Part shown: positions 25,096 through 33,123 of the stretch, piece by piece
Layout: each line of letters opens with the position of its first letter
How positions within the stretch are numbered: position 1 is the stretch's first letter
Assembly: GCA_030426345.1 (NCBI GenBank)
Contig: JAUHYU010000052.1
Span: forward strand, 1 to 37,098
Reading direction: 5' to 3'
Origin: Bacteroidia bacterium
Lineage (GTDB): Bacteria > Bacteroidota > Bacteroidia > Cytophagales > Cyclobacteriaceae
DNA: 37,098 nucleotides
The notes under the pieces: generated by a model
The model's database searches: none
What the model was told of the DNA's origin: nothing
Seen by the model: only the letters and a program-made list of their open reading frames with translations
Position numbers and translations under genes: made by a program

Positions 25096-25439
25096 TCTGC
25101 AAGTAGTAGCATTTAGTTTATATTCCAAATCATCCATGTGATAGATCTATTCCACAAAGTCTGTTAGACTTTGAAATCCAAGCTGTTGGTGTTTCACAGC
25201 ATTTATAATTAAATGGAGATTTCATGGATTTTAGATACTTTTGGGCGATTGAATAGATGATGTAGTGCGTTTATAGTCAATGAAACGTATTTCTTGGTAA
25301 GTAAGATGATTGGTGAAGAATCTCCATAAATGGTGGCGAAATCATTCATCCCTGAAAAATTTTTATAACTTCCACTATGCGTCGGCTTAGAACAGGCTGA
25401 GGCATTATATAATTTCAAGATTAACTTTAAAAACATTTT
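25096..25439. other. Intergenic gap, no convincing gene
   Basis: A 344-base AT-rich stretch. It has a perfect small hairpin at 25155-25173 (CAAAGTCT/AGACTTTG, 3-base loop) without a T-run, 60 bases after the PLC stop, and a TTTCATGGATTTTAGA copy at about 25220 that resembles half of the palindromic terminators found elsewhere. A minus-strand open frame (25209-25436) is short and not convincing. Confidence 0.4.
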
Positions 25440-26705
25440 ATGTCAAATAGATCACAAGGTGATGGTTTGGACAGACGAAGATTCCTTAAATCAACCCTGA
25501 TAGGGGGTATCTCATTATCTGTTATTCCGTCTCTTTATAGCTATAATAGAGAAGAACTGGACTATAGCCTAGATTTAAACACTCCTACCAAGCTTTATGA
25601 TGGAGAACGTTGCTGGTGTCATCCACGAGCAGGGATTGTGCCCGGAGCAGGTGAAAATGGCAATCCCAGGGTGGTTATGACCATGAACAAGTTAGATTTA
25701 GCAGGGATGGATGTTTTTTATGGAATGTATGGATTGCATACTGACGACCTTGCGAAAACCTGGACACCACCGAAAGAATTGAAGTCATTGGCTCCTCTAT
25801 ACGAAACGATAAATGGAGTTAAGGGGCCGACAGCTATAAGCGACTTTACACCTAAATGGCATGCGGCTTCTAAAACTTTATTAGGCACAGGACATACTGT
25901 AGCTTATACTCCTGAGTGGAAAGTGAGAAAACCACGACCTAGAGACACGTCTTATTCTATTTATAACTTTAAGAATGGAAAATGGAGTGATTGGCAAAAA
26001 ATGCAAATGCCTGAGGGTGATAAATTTTATAGTTCGGGAGCTGGCTGTGTGCAGCGCTACGATTTGGAAGATGGTAAAATATTGCTTCCCGTTTATTATA
26101 GACCGGAAGGGAAAAATTCAAGAGTCACGGTTTGTATGTGTTCGTTTGATGGAAAAAAGCTGGATTATCTTTCTAATGGCACCGAACTGGAATTGAATGA
26201 CGATACTCGTGGGTTGGGGGAGCCATCTATAACCAAATTTAAGAATGAATATTTCCTTACCATTCGCAATGATAAAAAAGGTTTTGTCGCAAAAAGCAAG
26301 GATGGATTACATTTTGAAAAATATGAACCCTGGAGATTTGATGATGGGTCAGAGCTTGGTAGTTATAATACCCAACAACATTGGCTTACGCATAGTGATG
26401 CGTTATTTCTAGTTTATACACGAAGAGGTGCAGATAATGATCATGTATTTCGACACAGGGCACCGCTTTTTATGGCGGAGGTTGATCAGGATAAATTATG
26501 TGTAATAAGAGCAACGGAACGGGTACTTGTTCCGGAAAGGGGTGCGCGCCTGGGCAATTTTGGAGTCACAGATGTGTCGCCTTACGAATCTTGGGTGACG
26601 GTTTCAGAGTGGATGCAACCAGAAGGCGTTGAGAAGTACGGAAGCGATGGAAGTGTTTTTGTCGCAAAGATTAACTGGAACAATCCGAATAAGCTATTTT
26701 CATAA
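25440..26705 (+). CDS. Tat-exported sialidase-like beta-propeller protein
   Basis: A 421-residue protein with a twin-arginine signal: DRRRFLK at 11-17 followed by a hydrophobic stretch to about 35. The mature part reads as a five- or six-bladed propeller of the sialidase/BNR type: GNPRVVMTMNK, TDDLAKTWTPPKEL (an Asp-box-like turn), KWHAASKTLLGTGH, SSGAGCVQRYDLEDGKILLPVYY, GLGEPSITKFKNEYFLTIR, DGLHFEKYEPWRFDDG and SYNTQQHWLTHSD. Arg, Glu and Tyr residues needed in a true sialidase cannot be placed with certainty, so glycoside hydrolase is a fold-level call. Its place with a sugar porter and a GH42-like enzyme supports a carbohydrate role. Confidence 0.75.
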   Translation: MSNRSQGDGLDRRRFLKSTLIGGISLSVIPSLYSYNREELDYSLDLNTPTKLYDGERCWCHPRAGIVPGAGENGNPRVVMTMNKLDLAGMDVFYGMYGLHTDDLAKTWTPPKELKSLAPLYETINGVKGPTAISDFTPKWHAASKTLLGTGHTVAYTPEWKVRKPRPRDTSYSIYNFKNGKWSDWQKMQMPEGDKFYSSGAGCVQRYDLEDGKILLPVYYRPEGKNSRVTVCMCSFDGKKLDYLSNGTELELNDDTRGLGEPSITKFKNEYFLTIRNDKKGFVAKSKDGLHFEKYEPWRFDDGSELGSYNTQQHWLTHSDALFLVYTRRGADNDHVFRHRAPLFMAEVDQDKLCVIRATERVLVPERGARLGNFGVTDVSPYESWVTVSEWMQPEGVEKYGSDGSVFVAKINWNNPNKLFS

Positions 26706-26720
26706 AGCCTTAATAGAAAA

Positions 26721-26743
26721 TGCCAATGAAAAGAAAATTGGCA
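26721..26743. terminator. Hairpin after the sialidase-like gene
   Basis: TGCCAAT (26721-26727) pairs with ATTGGCA (26737-26743). On the plus strand no T-run follows. On the minus strand the stem runs into TTTTC, so it works best as terminator for minus-strand RNA arriving from 26762-26914, though it may serve both directions. Confidence 0.55.
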
Positions 26744-26761
26744 TCAAGGTTAATTTTACAA

Positions 26762-26914
26762 TTATTTGATTGTGCTCCAATTGCCAGTCAATATGCCGTC
26801 AGACATAGTATAGGTCATGGAATTTAGATGCTTTTTTATGGTTTCTTTCAAGATTTGGCATGAGACTGAAACATTTGATATCCCAATTAGAGATTGTTTT
26901 TTTGTAAAGTTCAT
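26762..26914 (-). CDS. Possible 50-residue protein
   Basis: A short open frame from an ATG at 26914 to a TAA at 26762 in an otherwise empty 260-base gap. The product (MNFTKKQSLIGIS...GNWSTIK) is mixed in composition, with a basic start, a possible helix around residues 20-31 and no membrane segment. The start lies in an A-rich stretch (ACAAAAAATG), as is common in this phylum, and a hairpin with T-run follows on the same strand (26743-26721). The combination is suggestive but it resembles no family I know, and it may be chance. Confidence 0.3.
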   Translation of the reverse strand: MNFTKKQSLIGISNVSVSCQILKETIKKHLNSMTYTMSDGILTGNWSTIK

Positions 26915-26965
26915 TTTTTGTTAGAAAATTAGGAGAATTAAATCAGTTACACCTAAATCAATATT

Positions 26966-28291
26966 GTGAAAATTAGCAATCAATCTTTGTGGTCATTTAC
27001 TGCTTCGATGGCAGGCTTTCTTTTTGGGTTTGACACCGTCGTAATATCCGGGGCAAACCTGCCGATCAAAGAATTATGGGACACCAGTCCATGGTTTCAT
27101 GGCACATTTATTATGTCAATGGCTCTATGGGGTACAGTTATAGGGTCTCTCTTTGGAGGAATACCAAGTCAGAAATTTGGCAGAAAGACGACTTTAACCT
27201 GGATTGGTATATTTTATATAGTTTCAGCCATAGGTTCTGCTTTGGCGACAGACCCATATATGTTTTCCTTTTTTAGGTTTATTGGAGGTCTGGGAGTGGG
27301 GGCTTCTACCGTAGCTGGCCCGATGTATATATCTGAAATTTCCACAGCAAACAATCGTGGTAAATTGGTGGCGATGTACCAGTTCAATATCGTTTTGGGG
27401 GTTTTAATCGCCTTCTTTTCAAATTATTTGTTGAAGGGATTTGATGGAGCGAATGATTGGAGGTGGATGGTGGGCATAGAAGCGCTGCCTGCAGCCATTT
27501 ATTTTGTTTCGATTCTCTTCGTACCAAAAAGCCCTAGATGGTTGATCACTGTGAAGAATGATGAAGCTGGAGCGAGAAATGTCTTGCAAAAAATGGGCAT
27601 TGAAAATGTGGAACAGGAGCTTAAAGATATTGAGGCAGCGGAGACTTTGGTTCAAAAGTCAGACTCCTTTTTTCATAAATATCGAAAACCATTGATGTTG
27701 GCTTTTTTGATCGCCTTTTTCAACCAGCTATCCGGAATCAATTTTGTGCTCTACTATGCACCAGAAATCTTGGAGATGGCCGGACTTGCTGCCAAAGAAT
27801 CGCTTTTCAATTCTATTGCAATAGGTGGAATCAATTTGTTGTTTACTTTGATTGGAATGTCTTTGATTGACAAAGCAGGACGACGGCAATTGATCATTTT
27901 GGGGTCAATAGGATACATAGCAAGCTTAACAATGATCGCCTATTCCTTTTATGCTGATCTTGGCCCGGGGATATTGCTGGTATCTATCTTGGCATTTATT
28001 GCCTCTCATGCGATGGGGCAGGGGGCTGTCATTTGGGTATTTATCGCAGAGATATTTCCCAATCATGTTCGTTCTTATGGACAATCTTGGGGATCAGGAA
28101 CGCATTGGGTTTTTGCAGCAATCATCACCTTGCTCGGGCCTGTTGTTATCGATATTTTCAAAGAAAACCCTTGGCCAATATTTGCCATCTTTGCTGGTAC
28201 CATGGTTTTTCAATTGCTTTTTGCGCTCTTCATGATGCCTGAGACCAAAGGTGTTTCATTGGAAGATATCCAAAAGAAATTGGGGATTTAA
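26966..28291 (+). CDS. Sugar-porter family MFS transporter (proton symporter)
   Basis: Twelve-helix inner-membrane importer of the Major Facilitator sugar porter group. Its motifs are nearly all present: GFLFGFDTVVISG in helix 1, GGIPSQKFGRKTT after helix 2, VPKSPRWL (the PESPRWL motif), NQLSGINFVLYYAPEI in helix 7, DKAGRRQL, and the C-terminal PETKGVSLEDIQ. At 441 residues it is of normal length; most residues of the hexose site are in the QLSGIN region. The start is a GTG at 26966. An ATG only appears at residue 15, inside helix 1. It ends 26 bases before the probable start of the GH42-like gene, so the two are likely co-transcribed and the imported sugar probably derives from that enzyme's product. 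Confidence 0.93.
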   Translation: MKISNQSLWSFTASMAGFLFGFDTVVISGANLPIKELWDTSPWFHGTFIMSMALWGTVIGSLFGGIPSQKFGRKTTLTWIGIFYIVSAIGSALATDPYMFSFFRFIGGLGVGASTVAGPMYISEISTANNRGKLVAMYQFNIVLGVLIAFFSNYLLKGFDGANDWRWMVGIEALPAAIYFVSILFVPKSPRWLITVKNDEAGARNVLQKMGIENVEQELKDIEAAETLVQKSDSFFHKYRKPLMLAFLIAFFNQLSGINFVLYYAPEILEMAGLAAKESLFNSIAIGGINLLFTLIGMSLIDKAGRRQLIILGSIGYIASLTMIAYSFYADLGPGILLVSILAFIASHAMGQGAVIWVFIAEIFPNHVRSYGQSWGSGTHWVFAAIITLLGPVVIDIFKENPWPIFAIFAGTMVFQLLFALFMMPETKGVSLEDIQKKLGI

Positions 28292-28317
28292 ACTTGGTGA
28301 CAAAGCATACAAAATCC

Positions 28318-30288
28318 ATGATTGTAAGGAATAAAAACAGCCTTTTCACCATATTTGTCTTAGTAAATTTTCTGCTCTATTTTTCTGTACTGGCCCAACC
28401 AAAGTCAGAAGTGAATATGGTCGATGATCATCCAACCCTGATCATTGATGGAAAAGTTTACCCTCCTTTCGCTTATATGTCATATTTGGGGGAGGAAAGA
28501 TATTATAAAGAAGTAGCTGCTAGCGGGGTTCATATTTATAATATCCCAGCCTACTTTGGCGAGAGAGGTATAAATTCTACTTCGGGGATTGGCCCCTTTA
28601 GATCTCCCATTTGGATTGGAGAAAAACAATATGATTTTTCGAGCGTCATTACGGATTTTGAAAAAGTACTAAACTCTGATTCTCAGGCCAAAGCGATTAT
28701 CAGGCTGTACTTGGATCCTCCTTTATGGTGGGAAAAGAAAAATCCAGATGCAGCTAGTCATTTACCCGATGGTAGTACTTTTCGTCAATGTTTTGCCTCT
28801 GAAAAATGGAGAAATGAAACTGGCGAAGTTTTAAAGGATTTTATGGAATGGCTATCTAAGTCGCAGTACGCTGACCATCTTGCCGGAATCCATGTAGCTG
28901 CTGGATTTACCGAAGAATGGTTTTATCATCCCCAACAATATCATGATCAAAATCCCGTTTTTATCAGTGCATTTAGAGCTTGGTTGAAAAATAAATATAA
29001 CAATACCGCTGCTCTCCAAAAGGCCTGGAATGATTCGAATTTTAATTTTTCAACAGCTCTTCCGGCAAATATTGATGAAGTAGAGAAAAGGAATGATTGG
29101 AGGAATCCGGACAAAGAACAAAATTATGTAGATACCTATGGTTTTCGTGCGGAGTTAATGGTTGAGAACATTGCTTATTTCTGCAAAATTGTAAAGGAAG
29201 AGAGCCATGGGAATTTGCTGACCGGGGCATTTTATGGATATCATTATTTTGTAACTGATCCGAGAAGAGGGCATGGGGCGTTGGCCAAATTATTGGATTG
29301 CCCGGATCTAGACTACCTTTCCAGTCCGAATGACTACAACCGTGTGATGGGTGAAGACTGGCCTCCAATGGCTGCCGTAAAGTCGGTACATCTCCATGGA
29401 AAACTCTGGCTTGCAGAAAATGACACCCGCACTTCCATCACCACTTTATTGAAAGACCAATCTACAGGCATTGCGCCCCCGGGTATGTACGAGGGTGGGG
29501 TCTGGCTGGGGCCTGAAGACATGGAAACTTCCGTGGCTCTGCTGTGGAAAAATGCAGCAAGAATGTTGGCTTATGGATACGGTGGCTGGTGGTTTGATAT
29601 GTGGGGAGGATGGTTTAGTGATCCTGAATTGCTGACTGTGATAAGTAAGACCCAACAGTGGGATTCGGAATTTCAATCATCTGCCAATATTGATATGCAA
29701 CCCCAGGTTTGTGTGTTTGTCGATGAAGAGCTTTCTTTTTGGGACGCAAGCTATGGGTCTCTTACCAACAAAATTCTATCCAATCGCTACGCATTGGCCA
29801 AGGCTGGAACCCCATATGACCTTTTTCTACGTACTGATTTGGAAGCCATTTCTTCTAGCCAATTTCGAGTGATTTGGTTGATGGGGATGTTGAAGTTAAC
29901 TGAGGATGAAAAACTAAAAATTGAAGCATGGAGAAAGCAGGGCATTACAGTTTTATGGACGAATGGAAATAAAACGGTTATATACGAGAGAGATGGAAGA
30001 GAAATTAGTATGGATGGAAAATTGAATTGGCCGGTTTCAGATCTTCGAGATATTTGGAAGAAGGCAGGTGTGCATTTATATATTGATACTGATGATGTGC
30101 TGTATGTCGGAAACAATTGGTTGAGCATTCACACGGTGGATGGTGGAGAAAGAACCATCGAATTTCCATACAATGCCAAGGTCATCGACCCACTCAACAA
30201 CAAAATATTGGCAGACGCTACAAAATCATTGCGTTTAAAATTGAACCCGAAATCCACAACCCTGTTACGAGTTAATTATCTGAAATAA
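28318..30288 (+). CDS. Secreted GH42-like beta-galactosidase-type glycosidase
   Basis: A 656-residue exported protein: signal peptide MIVRNKNSLFTIFVLVNFLL with cleavage near VLAQ. The catalytic TIM barrel starts IIDGKVYPPFAYMSYLGEERYYKEVAASGVHIYNIPA, with the strand-4 acid/base candidate in GFTEEWF (Glu199/200), the GH42-style phrase AFRAWLKNKYNNTAALQKAW, and LWLAENDTRTS (Glu367) as nucleophile candidate. A flavodoxin-like trimerisation-type domain (PQVCVFVDEELSFW to LWTNGN) and a small beta domain complete the clan A layout. The substrate could be a beta-galactoside or related sugar; specificity is not readable. I prefer the ATG at 28318 because it begins the signal peptide; an in-frame TTG at 28294 adds eight residues. 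The gene ends in the palindromic terminator at 30287. Confidence 0.8.
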   Translation: MIVRNKNSLFTIFVLVNFLLYFSVLAQPKSEVNMVDDHPTLIIDGKVYPPFAYMSYLGEERYYKEVAASGVHIYNIPAYFGERGINSTSGIGPFRSPIWIGEKQYDFSSVITDFEKVLNSDSQAKAIIRLYLDPPLWWEKKNPDAASHLPDGSTFRQCFASEKWRNETGEVLKDFMEWLSKSQYADHLAGIHVAAGFTEEWFYHPQQYHDQNPVFISAFRAWLKNKYNNTAALQKAWNDSNFNFSTALPANIDEVEKRNDWRNPDKEQNYVDTYGFRAELMVENIAYFCKIVKEESHGNLLTGAFYGYHYFVTDPRRGHGALAKLLDCPDLDYLSSPNDYNRVMGEDWPPMAAVKSVHLHGKLWLAENDTRTSITTLLKDQSTGIAPPGMYEGGVWLGPEDMETSVALLWKNAARMLAYGYGGWWFDMWGGWFSDPELLTVISKTQQWDSEFQSSANIDMQPQVCVFVDEELSFWDASYGSLTNKILSNRYALAKAGTPYDLFLRTDLEAISSSQFRVIWLMGMLKLTEDEKLKIEAWRKQGITVLWTNGNKTVIYERDGREISMDGKLNWPVSDLRDIWKKAGVHLYIDTDDVLYVGNNWLSIHTVDGGERTIEFPYNAKVIDPLNNKILADATKSLRLKLNPKSTTLLRVNYLK

Positions 30289-30322
30289 AGCCTTTAAATC
30301 CATGGATTTTAGAGGCTTTTTT
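30287..30322 (+). terminator. Palindromic terminator of the GH42-like gene (CCATGG family)
   Basis: AAAGCCT ... AGGCTTT stem continuing into TAAA/TTTA, enclosing TCCATGGAT, followed by a T-run. The TAA stop of the gene lies in the left arm. The sequence ATCCATGGATTTTAGAG and the ~70 bases beyond are repeated, with changes, at 31951 onward. Confidence 0.88.
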
Positions 30323-30432
30323 AGATGATAATGAGCACCAAATAATATAACCTGTCATTGGATTACTATCAAAAAGGGCTATTTTTAATTCTAAATGTAC
30401 ATGGTATACAATTGTTGGCATTAATTTAAAAA

Positions 30433-31104
30433 ATGGACTACTTCATTGAAATACTAAAATACTTAGGGCCATTTATTGGTGTTTTAATTGGTTGGTTACT
30501 AACTAGAAAGAGTGAGACTGACAAAGTCAAATACAGTGAATCAAAGCAGGTAAAAAGAAGCCTTTATGTATTGTTGGAGATTAGAAACCAACTCGTAGTC
30601 TCTAAACGAATTGAGCGATTTATTAATGCCTTAACCAAACAGTTAAATGAAAGTGGACTAACAGATGAAGCCTTATCTTCTGAGCAATTAAATGAATTTA
30701 TAAAGAAAATTCTTCCAAGTTTGATTGGTGAAAGCTTTCAAAAGGACTTGAAAGTTCAGTTTGCAAAATGTATCGATAACCTGTCAGAAATTGATCCAAT
30801 TCTTGCATATCGAATAAATGGGAAGCAGAATATTCAAGATTATATCAATAGTTGGGAAAATGAATCGAATAGCCTATTTGAAATTGAAAACATAGAAGAC
30901 TTTCGAAACGCTATGACTCATTTCAAGCCCAAACTTATTAATGAAATTAAGTCCGACTTAGAGTCAATTATTCAAGAAATAGCAGCGTTAATTGGAAAAG
31001 GCGAAATACAATATATCAATGGACTAATTCAGGAACCCGAAGATCAAGACATTCAAGCGGATGTAAATGAATATTTAGAAAAGATGTTTCAAGGCCTGAT
31101 TTAA
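30433..31104 (+). CDS. Membrane-anchored helical protein, unknown (first gene of a coupled pair)
   Basis: I do not recognise a family. Residues 5-24 form one membrane helix (IEILKYLGPFIGVLIGWLL), then RKSETDKVKYSESKQVKRS and a body of about 190 residues that is almost wholly helical and charged (LEIRNQLVVSKRIERFINALTKQL, FQKDLKVQFAKCIDNL, LESIIQEIAALIGKG). No catalytic motif is visible. Its TAA stop is immediately followed by the ATG of the next gene, so the two are translated together. A single-helix membrane anchor plus a soluble partner, inside a low-GC accessory region flanked by repeats, resembles small defence or toxin-type pairs, but no such assignment can be proved. Confidence 0.65.
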   Translation: MDYFIEILKYLGPFIGVLIGWLLTRKSETDKVKYSESKQVKRSLYVLLEIRNQLVVSKRIERFINALTKQLNESGLTDEALSSEQLNEFIKKILPSLIGESFQKDLKVQFAKCIDNLSEIDPILAYRINGKQNIQDYINSWENESNSLFEIENIEDFRNAMTHFKPKLINEIKSDLESIIQEIAALIGKGEIQYINGLIQEPEDQDIQADVNEYLEKMFQGLI

Positions 31105-31773
31105 ATGACTTTAGCACCTTATGATATAATTGAAGATACAAGAGCATACTACTCGAAAGAATATGCTGAAAGAATTTTAGATGAGCTATTTTACAATGCT
31201 TATCGAACAATTAAAAGTGTTTATCTATTCCAAAATTTCGAAGAATACTTAATACAACTAAAGTCGGACAGGAATGAAGGCAAACAACAAGAATACTGGA
31301 ATGCCTCTTACTATGAAAAGCTAACTGACTATATCAAAATATCAATTGCTTTTGAGAATTTCAATAAAGCCATATTGATAGAGAACGGATATTTAGTTCA
31401 TAAACTGAAAAAGACCACTAACACCAAAGAACTCTACAAAAGACAAATCAACGGACAACCAATCAGAATTGAAGAGCTTAAGTCCAATTGCTGCTTTATA
31501 AAAGATAGTCCAATTTCCAAATACTACTTAGATGGTCTTCAAAAAGGATTTCCAACAATTAGTTACTCGGAAACTTTAAATGAAAATTATCAAAGCATAA
31601 TTTCTCTTGATAGTGAATTGCTTTATAGACTTAAGGAAATAAATGGCTTGCGAAATAAACTTCATTTTTTCACGGACTTTAAAGGTGCATTAGAGCATGA
31701 CTCATATATCAAAAAATGGACTTTTATAAAAGATATGACAACTAAAACGATAGAAGGAAAAATACAAAACTAA
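31105..31773 (+). CDS. Unknown soluble protein (second gene of a coupled pair)
   Basis: A 222-residue helical, charged protein with no signal or membrane segment. There is no family I can name. The C-terminal part contains LLYRLKEINGLRNKLHFFTDF (residues 172-192); RNKLH (183-187) recalls the RNxxxH loop of HEPN ribonucleases, but it has three, not four to six, residues between Arg and His, so it does not meet the motif. Its ATG directly adjoins the stop of the partner. Codon use is AT-rich, as in the rest of the accessory block. It is followed by a long hairpin (31785-31826). Confidence 0.6.
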   Translation: MTLAPYDIIEDTRAYYSKEYAERILDELFYNAYRTIKSVYLFQNFEEYLIQLKSDRNEGKQQEYWNASYYEKLTDYIKISIAFENFNKAILIENGYLVHKLKKTTNTKELYKRQINGQPIRIEELKSNCCFIKDSPISKYYLDGLQKGFPTISYSETLNENYQSIISLDSELLYRLKEINGLRNKLHFFTDFKGALEHDSYIKKWTFIKDMTTKTIEGKIQN

Positions 31774-32084
31774 TTCCTATAAAGCCTATAAGCAATAGCG
31801 CTCTGCGGGAGGCTACTGCTTATAGCTAAACCGCTCGCGGCAATAACAAAAATGAAAAACATTGCTCTAATAATATTTTTATCGGCTCCTCCTGTTTTCG
31901 GTATTTGAGATTGACTTGAATTTATGGTCTGATAAGTCTCTAAAATCCATGGATTTTAGAGACTTTTTCGATCATGATGGGAACCAAATAATATAGCCCA
32001 TTAAAGGACAAGTGCGCTATATACAATTGGTTAGCAACAATATGATCTGGATTGAGAAATATTGGTTAAATTTGAAATAAAAAG
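31774..32084. other. Inter-cassette region with hairpin, palindromic terminator and repeat
   Basis: Holds three things. First, an imperfect hairpin at 31786-31825 (14-bp arms CTATAAGCAATAGC/GCTACTGCTTATAG, one mismatch), probably the end of the pair's transcript. Second, a perfect 32-base palindrome (31934-31965, separate entry). Third, sequence related to that after the GH42-like gene: ACCAAATAATATA (31982-31994) and TATACAATTGGTTAGCA (about 32019-32035), which correspond to about 30338-30350 and 30406-30420. No gene is seen. Confidence 0.6.
31934..31968. terminator. Perfect 32-base palindromic terminator (CCATGG family)
   Basis: AAGTCTCTAAAATCCA and its exact reverse complement meet at CCATGG with no loop (31934-31965), followed by Ts to 31968. 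It lies 160 bases from the nearest upstream gene. A perfect palindrome this long is expected to be a terminator in both directions, and its core is the same as in the hairpins at 6204 and 30287. Confidence 0.85.
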
Positions 32085-32294
32085 ATGATAGTTGAAAGAC
32101 AGAACAACGAAATCCTAGTGAGATTTTCTGCCGGCAACAAAGCCTCCAAAATCCAATCCATTTTGGACTATTTGAGATATGAGGAACTGACCTCAAAGTC
32201 AAAAGCTACACAGAAGGATTTGGATCTATTGCTAAAAGAGGCCAAAAAGGGAAGATTGGACAAAATCAAAAAAGAAACTGGACTTGATGGATAG
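32085..32294 (+). CDS. Antitoxin-like partner of a PIN toxin
   Basis: A 69-residue protein directly ahead of a PIN-domain gene and overlapping it by 8 bases, the standard order of PIN toxin-antitoxin pairs. An N-terminal short beta part (MIVERQNNEILVRFSAG, as in swapped-hairpin or small DNA-binding domains) is followed by helices (KIQSILDYLRYEEL, TQKDLDLLLKEAKKGRLDKI) that probably wrap the toxin. It appears intact. Family is inferred from size, order and overlap, not from a motif that I can name with certainty. Confidence 0.65.
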   Translation: MIVERQNNEILVRFSAGNKASKIQSILDYLRYEELTSKSKATQKDLDLLLKEAKKGRLDKIKKETGLDG

Positions 32295-32746
32295 AATTAT
32301 CGTCGATTCCAATATTCTTTTCAGTGCAATTTTGAACCTGAACAGCCGAATCGGACAGATTCTGATTAATGGACAGGACTATTTTGAATTTTACTCTCCA
32401 AAATACGTTAGGACGGAACTCCTCCGGTACAAGGAGAAAATCAAAAAAAATCACGAGCTTTTCGAACGAAGAATTTCTAGAGGTCTACGAACTAACCTTG
32501 AAAAATGTAACCATCCTAGATCATTCTATTCTTCCAAGAAAGGATTACAAAAAGGCCTTCAAATATTGTCAGGACATCGATTTGGACGACACTATTTTCG
32601 TGTGATTTTCGGAATATTTGAAAGCCAAACTGTAGACAGGAGATAAGGAGCTGACCCAAGGATTGAAAGCAAAAGGATTTAAAAGAATCGTCACTACCAA
32701 GGAACTTTTCCAAGAATTTATCGATAAAACTGAGCGGAGAAAATAA
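32287..32746 (+). pseudogene. PIN-domain toxin, broken (one frameshift, two stops)
   Basis: Begins as a good PIN nuclease: MDRIIVDSNILFSAIL with Asp7, and YVRTELLRYK with Glu44. The frame is lost at a run of eight As (32443-32450) and continues one frame over as TSFSNEEFLEVYELTLKNVTIL, IDLDDTIFV, then hits TGA at 32603 and TAG at 32633. Past these, the same frame reads TGDKELTQGLKAKGFKRIVTT and ends at 32744-32746. The family's C-terminal LWTGDKxL motif shows that TAG replaces a Trp codon. The acidic metal residues would all be present in the ancestor. The toxin cannot be made as a full protein unless the A-run slips and both stops are read through. Confidence 0.85.
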
Positions 32747-33123
32747 TACTTAGTTGACAAATCCAGTCTCCCATCTAGCGCAACTTGAGCCAAACAAAGC
32801 AAACCAACCAAAAAGCCTCTAAAATCCATGGATTTTATCCGGATAGGCATAAATGCCAACCTGACCTCGATCCAAGGCATAAACAGATTTGATTTCAACG
32901 AACGATCAATAGCTTGAAAGTAAAGAAAGTAAATATTGGATTTACTACATTGGGTCAGATAGTTAAGTGAAAAAATCAATTATAGATATTCAATTTACCC
33001 TTCAAATGAACAAGGGTGATAATCCAAGTTTAATAATGTCTGGTCAAGCAGTTTTTAGATAATTAAAATTTAATATATTGTTCATGTCAAGAACAGAATC
33101 TTGTTGAAATTTAAAGCCATCAA
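32747..33123. other. Intergenic region with a degenerate CCATGG terminator
   Basis: A 377-base gap without a convincing gene. AAAAAGCCTCTAAAATCCATGG... at 32808-32837 is a half-decayed copy of the palindromic terminator: on the minus strand it reads ATCCATGGATTTTAGAGGC plus Ts, identical to the right arm at 30298-30322, but the other arm no longer pairs beyond the core. On the minus strand, QVGIYAYPDKIHGF followed by TAG (32819 up to about 32860) resembles the C-terminal strand of the DUF1349 gene at 34131 (QVGIYGCSPKENGF), possibly a gene remnant. Confidence 0.45.

Noticed and set aside
25209-25436. A 75-residue minus-strand open frame before the sialidase-like gene
   Set aside because: No recognisable family, no clear start signal, unlikely composition; it may be chance.
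31105-31773. HEPN ribonuclease assignment for the second gene of the pair
   Set aside because: RNKLH has three residues between Arg and His instead of four to six, and the surrounding helices were not matched.
31786-32040. Integron-like attC site (long imperfect hairpin, TATACAATTGGTTAGCA)
   Set aside because: The hairpin has a mismatch and possible bulge as attC sites do, but no RYYYAAC/GTTRRRY box pair frames it and no integron integrase is seen. I keep only the repeat observation.
32819-32898. Remnant of a DUF1349 gene on the minus strand (QVGIYAYPDKIHGF then stop)
   Set aside because: The match to the gene at 34131 covers about 14 residues and an upstream TGA breaks the frame; too short to call a pseudogene, though worth an alignment.
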